Below the pieces are notes generated by a model. The model did not search any database, was not told the origin of the DNA, and saw only the letters and a program-made list of their open reading frames with translations. A stretch of DNA of 64,000 bases from Chiua virens. Lineage: Eukaryota; Basidiomycota; Agaricomycetes; Boletales; Boletaceae. The stretch spans positions 966,931 to 1,030,930 of the forward strand of contig JAHNUO010000016.1 of the NCBI GenBank assembly GCA_019787685.1, written 5' to 3'. This document shows, one piece after another, positions 9,606 through 20,953 of this stretch. The position numbers and the translations under genes were made by a program. Position 1 is the first letter of the stretch. The number at the start of each line of letters is the position of its first letter.

Positions 9606-9932
9606 ACATCGTAACGGCTTCGGAGACGAGCCCAACGATTCAATGGAAGCCAGTCGACGCAGTGACCTCACTGACAATCAATACTCGATTGATGAGTAAG
9701 TACTCTCCATATGCTCAATGTCATCAGACTAATAACATTCCAGAAGCTTTTACTGTTGATGAATCCTGAATAATCTCCATGAAATGTATCCCGATCATGA
9801 GAAGATGATTGTAAAACGGGTGTGAATTGTATGTAACTTATGCGTCAGCCCATTTCTACTGTTTTGCCGAGTCGGAGTTCGCAATTCGTTCATGGCGGCA
9901 TCATGATGGGGCAGCTTATGGTGAAGGTCAAT

Positions 9933-10436
9933 CTAGAGCACCGCCGTGACGTCGTCGGCGGGGAGTGTTGTGGGGGTGTTACCTAACGGTGTTGTTGGTA
10001 CCGACTTCGCCCGGGGTGGATCGGCAGCTGGGACACGGCATGCAGAATTGAGTCTCCGCCTGAACGTCATACTCGGGAAATCTGGCGGAGTGCGAGCAAT
10101 ATGTAACCTCAACATTCGAATCACAAACTTTCTGAACTCCTTCAGTGCATTGGGGTTCTCAGGATTCAGAATGCCCAACATTATCGTCAGCCAGCGCCTT
10201 AGTAAATCATCAAATTGTTAATCCTTGATGGCCTCTTCATTGACATTGTTGCCTTGGGAGTCCTCATACTTATGTCCAATTTCCCTGTCAGGGATGAAAT
10301 TGCGATACTGGGTATGTTCTTTATCTCACTGTCGTCCTTATCTGTCGTCTGAACATATCGCTCTTCCGTTCACGACATACAGTCTTGTTGGCATTAAGAG
10401 CATTCCATGCAATTCACGGGATGAACAATGAAACAT
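9933..10436 (-). pseudogene. Broken coding remnant of unknown protein
   Basis: Protein-like minus-strand reading with an internal stop. An exon beginning near 10306 after a cccag acceptor reads YRNFIPDREIGHKYEDSQG and on to EEAIKD. It then hits TAA near 10217 and continues in the same frame as QFDDLLRRWLTIMLGILNPE and FRKFVIRMLRLHIARTPP to a stop at 9933. An upstream exon (NALNANKT, about 10378-10402) can be joined through a GT-AG intron. The smooth continuation across the TAA argues for a single-codon nonsense mutation in a once real gene. I do not recognise the family. Alternatively the TAA could sit in a missed intron, but no suitable donor was seen next to it. Confidence 0.45.
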
Positions 10437-10439
10437 GCC

Positions 10440-11150
10440 AAGGCCTAGCAACACGCTAACCCTGTCTTTTTGGCAGAGAACCTAACGTGTCACAGGATCG
10501 TATTCGTCAGAGCTGTATCACTCGATCTCGTGCAGCAGTTATTCCAAGATTTCCAACCGCGTGTGTCCATGTCTCGGCGACCCGTATCCTCTTCGTCACC
10601 CATGACCCAGGACAAAGACGCCTCCCGGCAAACAGAGCGACTGCAGAACAAAACATTCGCCAGGCAACACGAGGACACTTTGAGGAGTAAGTATCAGGAT
10701 ATTCAAAAGAGATGGAATGCCCCGGATGACCATTAGGGAATATTCCGTTCTTGGAGGGCCATTCCTATGAGTGGTGCAAACACCCCTAAAAAGGCAACTC
10801 GAGGACGCGCGTTTCTTGTGAGCTTAGATTAGATTCGCACACTGATTCGACTAAGCAACATCAACGTTGATTCATTTCCAGTGTCACTGCCATGGCGTTT
10901 TGTGTCACAGGTTCGCTTGTACGCGCTCACTAAACACACGTTGTCTATCGTGACCATCATGGGTCTCTCGGCACTGATGCGTCCGAACGAGATACCACGA
11001 TACAGCGCCTTTGAATTCATCCAATCACTCCCTCACGACCTCCTCTACGAACACGTTTCCATCGTAATAAATAAACACCTTCAGCTGTCCGTCTGATGTC
11101 GACGCACCAAGGTAAAGGTGACCTGGGCGCACATGATGTATATAACTCGT
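10440..11150. other. Region of short ORFs without a supported gene
   Basis: Contains plus-strand ORFs of 60 to 90 aa at 10470-10736 and 10881-11096, with possible splice signals (GTAAGTAT at 10685). Their translations have no recognisable domain and cannot be joined convincingly. Confidence 0.4.
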
Positions 11151-11158
11151 TTCCGATA

Positions 11159-11497
11159 TCACCTTCGGGGTTGGTTCGGGCTGATGAATACGTAGATATT
11201 AAAGGTGAGAGAGTTTGAGGGGAAACCGCATAGCCTGCCTTGAGCTGGTGGGAGACGTGAGAAAGGGGCGGAAGCGGGTGGGTGGACGCCACGGGATATT
11301 TGCGTGGCAATGCTGAATCCAGCTAGCAAACCGATAAATATCAACACCAGCAATCGGAATGGGCCATTCGAAATACCTACGTTAGCAAGACTAGACCATG
11401 CACGAGCCCAGACCATTGTGTCCTCCGAGACCTCGCTGTTTGATTTCCCGTGGATACTATTATCGTTGGAATTGACGTCTTGTTCGATGCTCTTCAA
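11159..11497 (-). CDS. Hypothetical small protein with one membrane segment, uncertain
   Basis: A 112-aa ORF whose first 70 residues look protein-like: a polar N-terminus (IEQDVNSNDNS), then one hydrophobic helix (PFRLLVLIFIGLLAGFSIAT). The C-terminal part after the helix is Pro/Arg-rich and resembles non-coding translation, so the true gene may be a spliced exon, a truncated remnant or chance. No family recognised. Confidence 0.25.
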   Translation of the reverse strand: MKSIEQDVNSNDNSIHGKSNSEVSEDTMVWARAWSSLANVGISNGPFRLLVLIFIGLLAGFSIATQISRGVHPPASAPFSRLPPAQGRLCGFPSNSLTFNIYVFISPNQPRR

Positions 11498-11499
11498 AG

Positions 11500-13680
11500 C
11501 TTCGGGCTAGATGCCTAGAGCGTGCAGCCGGTCCGTCGCACGTAGAATCTCGAAACACAAGGGGTGGCGGAAAGACTCCGTCATTTGCTTCCTACCAACT
11601 CAGTGCGATACAGGCAGGAATTCGATCAAATGTGAAAAGCTCGGAGAATGGCGGGGCACCATCCTCTAGGCTGAGTACTGCAGCTTGTCCGTGGGGTTGG
11701 TATCGTTTGTCCGTTTGGCCGAGAGCCATGAATGGCAGTTCGAGATAGTTCATGCCTACGGAAAGCACACATTTGCCGCCGCCGCCGCCCTCAAACCACG
11801 CCCTGTCTAGACATGGACGCAAGTTGACTGGACCCCTGATGCTGTATAGCTGCCCTTTTCGATATTCTCTTCTGAGATATCACCACGGAGGTACCGTCGG
11901 CAGAGAACCCGAGTCATCGCCACTTGCGCGAGCACAAGGTAAGCAGGTAAAGCTGCACTAACAGTTCATTTGATAGTGCGCGCGGACCGTCTAAATTTCA
12001 GTCATCCGCTTCTCCACCTCTTCCGTTGACGTCACCTCTTTCGTGCAGATGGACGACGGCGAGATGCATTCCCGGACGACGAAATGGGACTCCGGCACGA
12101 ATGAAGGGGTTCCCGCGTTCGGAACTGTCCCGCCCAATACTGCACCCCCAAAACATTGTATGGTGGCGCCAGACAGGGGATAACGCCTCTTTGTAGAGAG
12201 CCATGCCTTGGTGATTTCGACATCTGAAAAGGGTTGTGCACCCCTTAATAACTGTAGGTCAAGCCAAAGAAGAACGTCCCGAGGCCCCATTGCGGAGGCT
12301 AGGCCAGAAAAAAAAAATTCTATCACGTCTAGCGGACGGTGAAAGGTGCGGCCTTGGATCGGATGGGTATCGAATAATGTCTAGCCAGGCATGTGAGTGT
12401 AAGGACGGCTTTCCATTGAGCTTACACTTATGTAAGATAAAGCAGACAAATATATAGAACACTTGGTTTGGCTCGAAAGATTTTATCTGACAACAGGAGC
12501 ATTCACTGGTGGAGCAGTTTCCAGGAGGGCTTGGCAAGCACTGACATCATGATCACAATCTCCATGCGTGGAAAGGCCAGTCACAGGGGGGAAAGTGTGT
12601 GCCACGCAATAGGTCCTTGAGACTCGGACTCTGACAAGTACAGGGTAGGCGTGATGGCTATCTTATACGATTAAAGCGGAAAGTTTCTTTCATTCGTACA
12701 CCAACCTTACACACTGATGAGATGTCCGAGTCAGTCGGGTGCCTTGATATTATTCTAACTAGCAAGAAAATTTAACAAATTTACCGCTTCACTGTACACG
12801 ATTGATCGCCAGGTCATCTCCAGATCCAACAACTCGACATTCACACTTATTTCAGTGATATGAAGGTACCCGACTGACATTCCAATTAGACTTTATGCTT
12901 TCGTGGCATGTGGCAACCGAAATTTTTGGATCCGGTGGCCTTGGCGGAATCTCACACGGCTACTTCTCTTTCCCCAAGGTGTAACGCTACACCGTGACAC
13001 GTCGAATCCGATTCTCTTTGGTCGACCTGACATGATATGTCTTATCGGGTTTTCAGTACAATCATGATGAGATCCCGACCAGAATTACAGAACTGCCTCA
13101 CCTCACTCAACGAATGGCCTCGGCCTGCCATCAGCGTAACACACTACATCCGGACGGCATCGTCTCGGTTTCAAGTGGTGAAGGGGTGAACTGCACTTGC
13201 CGCCACCCCCCATCATGCTCGTGGTGTTTATCCAATGGGACCTATTCGTCTTGTTGGTTCGGACGAGGTCCGTGTCTGGGCTCGCGCGCGTGGCGATCAC
13301 GAGATCGAGCACGTTGGACACGGCGATGGTCGTGATGAACCGCATCTCTTTCTTCGACGGTGTTGATATCTGTGCTGCCCGAATCGCCTGAAAGCCGTTT
13401 ATATACGACTCGCCGCAGCGAAGCAGCTTCTCTTGCCCCGAATTGTTCCTGTTCCTACAGGTACACGATGTCGTCGCAAGTATCACGGCCTTTTTTGCCT
13501 TTGTGGGCCAGCATACATATGTGTTTACTGGAAATCCAAGTCTTGTGAAACAGCATATTTACAAAACACACGGTCGCACTCTCCTTTGGACGATACTCGA
13601 CACTGGACGCCCACCCGTCACTATAAACATACACGAATTCTTTCTGTGCTGGCGCATCCACTGCCGCCGCGATCTCCGAC
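11500..13680. other. Long gene-poor interval
   Basis: About 2.2 kb with only short overlapping ORFs in all frames. The minus-strand reading at 11592-11822 has a Gly-rich run followed by a coherent stretch, but no domain. The stretch 12550-13100 is AT-richer and shows nothing I can support. The right end contains the 3' flank of the hydrolase gene that ends at 13681. Confidence 0.5.
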
Positions 13681-14902
13681 TCACGCCGAGAATCGCAAAA
13701 ACCATTCCTTGATCCCACGCGCACTTTCCTCCTTTGCCCAACCTGCCCCACAAACACAACATGTCCGCCCAAGTTCAGGGGCACACAGTACTGAAAGAGA
13801 GAAACAGACGCACGTTGATCGGGCACATCCGGGTTTCCACGCGTCGCGAATCCGTGCTCGACACCTGAAAAGACTTGGATACAGTAGCTTGATTTGTTAC
13901 GCACGAGAATGTCCTCGGCGCGGCGGCGGGCCTCGAGTGGGAACGTGATGTCGACCTCTGTTGAGTAAAGACGGTTCGTCAGCGGCACCGGGTGTCACTG
14001 CAGATACCCATACCGGAACAGGAGAGAAGAAGGGGACCTTTGTCAGTGGTCACGGTGAGTCTAACGGGATCATCAAGAGAGGTTGGTGATGGAACATACG
14101 CGTGGCATTCTCGAAATGCTTTTCGTCTAAAAAGGCAGGATGGGCGATCGCACCTATGAAGGGATCGAGAATGAGAACACGGGAACCGAGGTTTGAGTGC
14201 GTGTGGCACAAGCCCCGTTACCTGCTTCGATGGATCCCTCTGCAACCAAACCCATCACGAACGGTGCGCCGAAACAATATCCTGGAGGCAAAAGCAAGGT
14301 CCGTCTGATGAGCCTTCTTTTTCTAGGGCACATCACGCGACGCAATGACATACCCACCGCAGTATACTTGGTTGTTTCCGCGCCTTAGACACGCAGGGAT
14401 GAGCGCCCGAATGCGAGGGCATAGGCTTCCAAGGGCAGCTTACCATACTTTGCCTTGACTGCGTCCAGCCACTTTGGAAACACCTCGATAGCCGTCTCAA
14501 GTTTCTTATGAGCCCAAGCAGGCTTGTCAGCGTCCTCAGGGAGGTCCTGGATGTATTGTCCGAAGAAGTAATCCGGACCAAGGACAACGAAACCTAAACG
14601 TATCGACCACACCGGCGCGCTTGTCAGCTCGGTAGGGTTCGGTTCCTGCGGGAGACGACGACGACGACAGACGCACCACACGAGGCAAAGTAATCTTGCA
14701 ACAATTTGTTGTTGATAAAGAACGATCCGAAGACATCCGAGAGATATAAGAGAACTTTTCTATGTGACCCGAGCGTAGTGGGTGGTTCGGCAACATAGGT
14801 GTTGAGCCCACCGATAGACTCGATTCGTCCTTCAGGGTCACCGGTGTGCTTGAGGCCGGTGAAGCAGCACGTGCTGGGGGAACCTGCAAGCGTGGTATTC
14901 AT
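13681..14902 (-). CDS. Dienelactone hydrolase family protein 1
   Basis: Alpha/beta hydrolase of the dienelactone hydrolase family, a cytosolic esterase-like enzyme that opens lactones or related esters. Exons 14902-14677, 14593-14444, 14383-14354, 14281-14222, 14153-14100, 14037-14014, 13957-13814 and 13742-13681 give 249 aa, the usual family length. The catalytic triad is visible: Cys in GYCFGAPF, Asp in SCSEVDITFP and His in FSGVEHGFATRG. The C-terminus WAKEESARGIKEWF is typical. It is followed about 470 bp upstream by a paralogue with the same exon sizes at several positions (30, 24, 144 and 62 nt), so the pair arose by tandem duplication. The natural substrate cannot be told from sequence. 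Confidence 0.9.
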
Positions 14903-15368
14903 CTTCAAAGTCGGTTGAATGATGGAAGGTGTCGGGTTTGGTGATGATGTCGACTGAGCGACGGACAATCATCCCTTTTATCCTGATTCTCCGCGGGAAA
15001 ATTTGGTGACTGAAAGGGAAATGGGCCATAGCGATGACCTTCAACCAGGGCGATTTGTGCCCTGTGGTGATATGACCAACTTGGCTTGACCAGTTCAAGT
15101 TGCAGGGAAATAGTTACTCGATAACTTTCCATGCGAACTCGTCATTGATCGGCTAGGGTTGAGATGTGATCTTCTCGCCAATCAGGTCAGGCGGAGCACC
15201 TATCGGAGGATATTGACTGCGGATGATTGAGCCCGGTGAGAACGTTCCTGGTGGATAGATATATCCCCTGACTCATCGTGTTATTGTCATCAACTTGCTT
15301 ATCGTACATTTGACGAACGGTAACCAGTAGTTTACCATTCAGGTAGTGTTATCGTCGCGGGTCCACAA
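14903..15368. other. Intergenic spacer between the two hydrolase genes
   Basis: Serves as upstream region of hydrolase 1 and 3' flank of hydrolase 2. No gene seen. Confidence 0.6.
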
Positions 15369-16518
15369 CTACGCAACAAAGCTATTAAACCAGTGCAAAA
15401 AGCCTCGGGCGCATTCCTCTTTTGCAAAACCTGTGAGAAGCCAAAGGGTGATACCGACGTGAGCGAATGTATGCGTCGTAAACGACAGGGAAAACACACG
15501 CTGGGCATCGTCTGCAGGATCACCACGGGTTCCAAACCCATGCGAAACACCACTAAAGATCTGGAAGTAATAGTGTGCCTTATTCTTGGCGAGGATGTCT
15601 TCTGCCTGACGGCGAGCAGCGGCGGGGAATGCGTGGTCGATTTCTCAAAGGTACGCTCAGTTTCTGCTTGGAAACGTAGACGTAGACCATCATTCACCTG
15701 CACAGCTGAGCGCGATCGGAGCTGAGGACCAGATCGTCAAGGTATATCCCTTCGATATGACATCGATTACTGACCCACGCAGTTCTCGAACACTTCTACT
15801 TTGAGCTGTTTCGTCGCAGGGTCTAGGAGGCTGGAAGGATGTGCGACAGCACCTGTGGAAGAGTGCCAAACGTAAGGTGCAAAATGTCAAGGTTGGACAC
15901 ACTCACCTGCTGCAAGGTTGAACGTGGGATCGTTTGCGAGAGCAAAGACGAAAGGTGCCCCAAAGCAGTATCCTGGACAAGACCAGACGATGTGAGTAGA
16001 ACGAGACCGCGTGAGGGACGGCGTACCGACTGCAAAATACTTGGCGTCGGTCGTACCTAATCCCATGTCAGTAACATGCATTGGAGAAAATGTATGCGTC
16101 CAACCATAACGTTGTTTAACTGCCTTGACCCACTTTGGGGTATGCTCGTGTGCTAACTGGACAATCTTGTCACGCCAGGTTTCTCGGACAAAACCAGGCT
16201 GTGTCATGAGCGTCTCAAACCTGTCGCCAAAGAAGTAATCGAGGCCGAGGACAGTGAAGCCTAGGGTGCCCGTGTAAGATGGTATTGCTGCGCATACAAG
16301 TAAGGGTTGTTACCTTGAGACGCAAACCAATCCTGGATGAGTTGGCTGTTGATATAGAAGGGGCTGAATATGTCTGAAAAGTAGAGGAGGATCTTCTTCT
16401 GTCCCCCAGTAGCACCTTTGGGCTCAGAGATGTATGTCTCGACGCCAGCAATCGTCTCTGTGCGCCCAGATGGGGTGCCGATGTGGGGAACAGTCTTGAA
16501 ACAATCTTCGCAGGACAT
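15369..16518 (-). CDS. Dienelactone hydrolase family protein 2
   Basis: Tandem paralogue of the hydrolase at 13681-14902. Exons 16518-16314, 16260-16105, 16056-16027, 15972-15907, 15852-15781, 15721-15698, 15643-15500 and 15430-15369 join to 252 aa. Triad residues: Cys in GYCFGAPF, Asp in LSCAEIDHAFP, His in FSGVSHGFGTRG. The N-terminus has two cysteines (MSCEDCF) and GRTETIAGVETYISEP as in the family. Intron 5 must start with GC (GCGTGG at 15780) to keep frame and reproduce the conserved segment FENSPIALSCAEID; the rest are GT-AG. Both copies appear intact. Confidence 0.88.
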
Positions 16519-17192
16519 GATGATCGATCAATGGGTTCGGATTGGTTTGAGCTGTACTTAAATAGCTTGTCATCGTATGCGCAGCACAACTGATTTGGAA
16601 CATCGGACATATTGGCATCGCCACCTGCTACTCATTTATTCGCCTACAAGAGATTTGTGATATGATCTGATACTCACTATGGTGTTCAGGCCTCAGGACC
16701 ATGGAGATACGATGCATCGGACATCATAACTTTACGAATTGGTTGAGGTTCTCCCGACTCTGAGCAAGCTTTTAAACGCAGTGTGTTCTGGTACGTTTCC
16801 CTAAATTGTAGTGGAGACAATGAAACAAAGAGAAAGGCGAGGTGCGCAAGGGAGTGGATGTGTCTAGGTAATGTCCAGAACCAACAGTTGACATGTACAT
16901 ACATTACGCGAAGGAAAGTCCAACTTGAAGCTTCCAAGTCCGTTCAGACTGTATGTACCTTGTAACATGCGACTTTTATCCTCAGCTCACCCGGAATCCA
17001 ATCTAGCCGCAACCCAACGCAGCGCCGTGTGACGCCCTCTTGCATCCGTGTTCTAATATCCCTTCTCGAATTGCCGCATTCCGCCTCGAGTCGGGACTGA
17101 AGCCGTCTTGAGAAAATCAACTTAACAAGCACCAATAACAGGAACTGTAGCGCACGCGAGTGCGCAGACACCGATGTCGAATTCGAGGAAGC
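16519..17192. other. Intergenic region, divergent promoter area
   Basis: Separates hydrolase 2 (minus) from the small plus-strand gene at 17193. Only short ORFs without recognisable content, such as 16686-16937 on the minus strand. Confidence 0.5.
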
Positions 17193-17757
17193 ATGATGGC
17201 GATCGAGCCCGAGCAGGCGGTTGCCACGAGCGAAACCGAGGACGGTCAGCGGGTGCCGACGAGGCTGAAGAAGACCGAGATCCAGACGCGCAGCCAGAAA
17301 AGTTTACCAGGTGGCCCGTCTGCGTGACACGGACGAAACAGTACGCTCGACGACGTCACCATCAACGCTGACATTACGATTAACTCGATCGTTCAGCGCG
17401 TCACGGGCTGTATGCACACGCAGTCGCGCCCACCCAATATGTATTGCGAGCCTACGACCACCGAAAGTCGTGCATGTGGCAGCATTGGACCTCCCATGTG
17501 TCAGACCAGTCCTTTTTGGACTTGAAACGCATCATCGCACAGGGTCGCCTTCGAAAACGTTGCCCACCACAAGGTGCGTTGTTGATCGATTTTTACTACT
17601 TTTCCACGCTCACCTCGTAATCGATCGCACAGGGTCCGATCCCTTCTCAGTCCACGATAGAATGCCTCGAGGTTTCTTCATCATTGATGGCGGGAAGAGT
17701 GGGGCATCCCTTCGCTCATCTCAACGCGCCAAGAGTCGAATCAGAATTGTCCTTTAG
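17193..17757 (+). CDS. Hypothetical spliced small basic protein
   Basis: Gene model from splice signals: exons 17193-17310, 17397-17573 and 17633-17757, joining to 139 aa with every phase matching. Exon 1 reads MMAIEPEQAVATSETED and a Lys/Thr-rich tail. Exon 2 reads RHGLYAHAVAPTQYVLRAYD then SCMWQHWTSHVSDQSFLDL. Exon 3 gives MPRGFFIIDGGKSGAS and a basic end. Introns are 86 and 59 nt with normal GT and AG. The aromatic-rich middle exon looks like constrained protein, not random sequence. I recognise no domain; it could be a lineage-specific protein or a fragment of a longer family. Confidence 0.45.
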
Positions 17758-17879
17758 CCACCCCATGATTCAAGGTTACAAGTCAATGGCAATCCTGTTG
17801 ACAGGGAGCTAGTCTCTTCCGTTGACAGCTTGATTGACGAAGAAGACCCTGGCTCTCCGGAACGAGTAGTCGCTATAGC

Positions 17880-17985
17880 CTTTGCTCTCTCACACGTGAA
17901 ATGATCAATGCGCAGCAACCCATGCACATTACCACAAGAGCCCACGCACGGTAAAGACCCACTCAAATCCGACTCCTCACTTTAC
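17880..17985. repeat. Dispersed degenerate repeat, copy B
   Basis: Partner of the repeat at 9440-9605, same orientation. The two shared blocks are contiguous here. Lies immediately downstream of the small gene at 17193-17757. Confidence 0.5.
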
Positions 17986-18889
17986 AAACGCGGCTCTAGA
18001 GCCCTTTCCTGTCTCAATTATACAGGCGCGTAGGGTCTCTCTACAGCACATAACCATAAACACTCGAAAGTGTCTCACAAGGGTACGTTATTAACAATAT
18101 GACTGGTAGCCACGCATCACGAAACACTGAACACACAGCTATGTAGCGCTGTCGACCGGCAAGAAAACGTGTTGCTGCGCATATGACTCGTGGGCGACGC
18201 TCTAATTAGTCCCTCTACGAACGACGCCGCATTTGGACAACGCGCCGGGCTGAAACGGGCTACTCGACCTTACCCACCCTTATCACCGAATCGAAGCATG
18301 GCAGGCGCGTAATACGTCCACATGACGGGTCTAGATCGCGCCAAAGACAACCCCCGTTGCTGTGATGTATGTGATGTACAGCCAATGATGAAGCCATCGA
18401 TAAACCAGCCGGCAACGAATCATCGCCTGCCGCCAGTACGCTGCCTCTGAATTTGGGTTTCTGGGTTTGCGGCGCCGCGCAAGCGTGTGGGGTGGTGACT
18501 TTCAATGGGTTAATTCAGGAACGCTTCGGCCCCTGATCATCTTGACGCGCGAACGAATGGAGCCGTTTGTGAACATACAGCGAGGAATATGTCGTCGTTG
18601 TATGACACGGCACCCAGATCTGAGAGAGTTCAAACTGTGTACGGGCCGTTGGGGGCGGACGGAGACAAGGGGCAGTCTGGGGGTGGCGTCACGCGCACGA
18701 TTATTGTCTCGTTCCATTCTAGAAGTGAAACGCCGCGAACCACACGTCCGGACAAATCCAACACTAGATAAAAAAACTGTCAAATCAGCCTCACGACGTC
18801 GCGATGATAATCATCACCCCTCGACCCTCAAGTTTGACACGCCGGTTCAGCGATTGATCAACCCGACATCGACGTTGCTCTCTCTGCCC
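17986..18889. other. Intergenic region
   Basis: No supported gene. An open frame runs from 18467 into the gene at 18890, but its translation before Met 18890 is Arg-rich and unstructured, so I treat it as a non-coding extension. Confidence 0.5.
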
Positions 18890-19417
18890 ATGCCTCAACG
18901 ATTAACGTTCGAGTATAACCCGCTCTCGTACGCCTATCCAGACGACGAAACAGACAAGGAGCTGTTCCTACAGGCGTCCAGGACGCATCCGCACCATCCG
19001 CATGCACACCACACCCAGCAGCAGCACCTCAGCCACCTCCGGGCGGCAGCCGTCTTGCTGTACTGGGTCAACATGGTCTTCAACGACGGCGAAGAAGTCT
19101 GGCAAGTCGTCCGACTGGACGAACAGGACAACGTGCACCGCTACGTGTACCCCGACTTGATCGTCGTCGATGGGAGCGTGTGGGAGTACAACGATATGTT
19201 CTCACTTGGGGTGTTTACTCGGGATCAGCGGGAGGCGGTGTTGGAGTGTGCGGACGAGATCGAGTATGAGGTGAGGTGTGCGGAGGGGGGGCAGGGGGTG
19301 AGGTGGATGGGGCGGTTGTTGGAGCAGATGGTGGAGGAAGCGTTGGTAGGGGAAGGGGTGGTGAATGCGATCAGGGATAGCGTGCCGTTCTCGTTGGATG
19401 CGCGTGGGTGTCAATGA
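18890..19417 (+). CDS. Conserved-looking hypothetical protein, 175 aa
   Basis: Intronless ORF read from the Met at 18890 (MPQRLTFEYNPLSYAYPDDE). Features: a His/Gln-rich stretch (HPHHPHAHHTQQQH), then a well-structured part with VLLYWVNMVFNDGEEVWQVV, VYPDLIVVDGSVWEYNDMF and a C-terminal acidic helix ending in MVEEALVGEGVVNAI. The ORF is open upstream to 18467, but that part lacks protein character. No domain recognised. It lies between a gene-poor stretch and the convergent MoCF-domain gene. Probably an Agaricomycete-specific protein; function unknown. Confidence 0.6.
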   Translation: MPQRLTFEYNPLSYAYPDDETDKELFLQASRTHPHHPHAHHTQQQHLSHLRAAAVLLYWVNMVFNDGEEVWQVVRLDEQDNVHRYVYPDLIVVDGSVWEYNDMFSLGVFTRDQREAVLECADEIEYEVRCAEGGQGVRWMGRLLEQMVEEALVGEGVVNAIRDSVPFSLDARGCQ

Positions 19418-19722
19418 GCGAGCAGTGAGTGGACGACGTCAGCTTTGGCGACCGCAGCGCGATACGATTGATTCTGACCAGGTTGACGGGTCACTTTTTT
19501 TCTTTGGTTTGGTCACGATGCATATTCATCTCTCTCTTTCTCTCTAATATCTGTGAACATGTGTATTCTGCGTGTGCCTCGTACGGCCGCCGACCCCTAG
19601 CTCTCCACTATGACGTGTCGTAAGACCGAAATCCCGAAATCGCGTCACACACGTTTGCGATTGGCGAGGGTGGTCGTGTGTGCGTGCAATGTACAATTAC
19701 GGAATGAACATGTTCGTAGCGA

Positions 19723-20793
19723 TCAAGTGGCACCCGAGCGCCGCTTTGCTTCTGCCTCTTCCTCGGAGACGATTCGACCCTGAACCTCCTTTTCGACCTC
19801 TTGTGCGAGCTCGCATACACGATCGCGATCGGCACCGATCAAGGAGACGTAGACGCCACGCTGGAGGAGGGGGTACGAGCCTATCCGGATGCTCTCTGGG
19901 TCCACGCGCTTCTGGAGCGTGGAAAGGTAGGGTGCAATCGAGGATTCGGCAAGTCTGGATATCCAATCAGCATGTCTGGGAAGGGACGTGTGCGAGACCT
20001 ACTCTGTGAATACCTGCAGACGACACGGACGGGCGTCTGGGGGTGGGAGCGGGAGGAAGACCTTGAGGTTGTCGAGCATCTTTTGGAAGAGGGAGGGGAT
20101 GCCTGGGAAGACGCAGAGCTTACTCTCGAGCCGTACGACGGGCTGTGGGCGGGTGAGGATGGGAGGAGGAACGAGAAGAAGGACGGACCACCCAAATATC
20201 GGGGGACACAAAGAGGACCTCGGCGGCGTGTGGGAAGAGGGCCATGCGTCTGCGTGCGGTGCGCTGTTCGTCGGTTTGCTGAGCGAAAGAGGGGCGATTA
20301 CGGATAGATTCTTCCATGCGGGAGAGGGTTTCTGGGTGATAGCTGAGTTGTTGGTTGAACGCTTTGGCGAGCGAGGCGTACGTGATATCTAGACGGTGTG
20401 AGCGAGATCCGGGAGAGGGGAGGGGGACGCACCGTCGTGGGTGGGGCCGATGCCGCCGGTTGTGATGACGAGGTCGTAGCGCGCGACCATCCGGCGGCTT
20501 GCCTCGACGCTGCGGGGGGTGAGTGGTCATTCGGAACTGTAGAGTGGACGCACATTTCGTCCTCGTCGTCGGCGATGACCTCGATGCGCTTTCTGGGATA
20601 TGGTCAGGGAGATCGGAGAGAGAGAGAGCGGTGCGCACAGGTCGATGCCGTGCTCGAAGCAGAAGCGTGCAAAGTAGTTCGAGTTTCTATCGAGTGTCTT
20701 TCCATTGAGAATCTCGTCGCCGATGATGAGAGCGCCGGCTGTTTTGATATGCATGCCTCTTTTCAGGGTTGGCCAGATACGACGGGAGAGCAT
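19723..20793 (-). CDS. Molybdopterin-binding (MoCF/CinA-like) domain protein
   Basis: Soluble protein with a MoCF_biosynth domain, as in CinA and the N-terminal half of animal FAD synthase. In FAD synthase this domain hydrolyses FAD. Exons 20793-20639, 20592-20554, 20509-20433, 20388-20192, 20142-20003 and 19954-19723 give 279 aa in phase. The domain starts at about residue 12 with [16 protein letters not shown] and contains the signature [18 protein letters not shown] and [16 protein letters not shown]. The C-terminal part ([13 protein letters not shown]) matches the second fold of the family. The start [12 protein letters not shown] is basic and could be a mitochondrial presequence. It is divergent from the bHLH gene, with start codons about 160 bp apart. 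No PAPS-reductase half is present, so it is not a bifunctional FAD synthase. Confidence 0.87.
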
Positions 20794-20953
20794 GATAAAA
20801 GTGCTCTTGTGACCGGGGACAAACGTGCAAACGTTGAACCAATCAGCGATGAGATGCGCGCACACGAGCACATATCTGGATATAAGCTCGTCTGCTTGTC
20901 GTTCCTTCCTCATGAACTCATCCTCCTCCTCCTTCCGTCTCATCGCTCCTGCA
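20794..20953. promoter_or_regulatory. Shared divergent promoter between MoCF gene and bHLH gene
   Basis: Only 160 bp separate the two divergent start codons, so both promoters must lie here. No specific factor site is claimed. Confidence 0.5.

Noticed and set aside
11752..12537. Short Cys- or Pro-rich ORFs on both strands
   Set aside because: The Cys-rich reading at 12259-12537 looked like a small secreted protein, but it has no signal peptide and its translation is otherwise random.
13455..13988. 177-aa minus-strand ORF at the end of hydrolase 1
   Set aside because: It includes the true exon 13957-13814 but then reads through the intron in the wrong frame. Splicing at 13813-13743 gives the conserved WAKEESARGIKEWF end instead.
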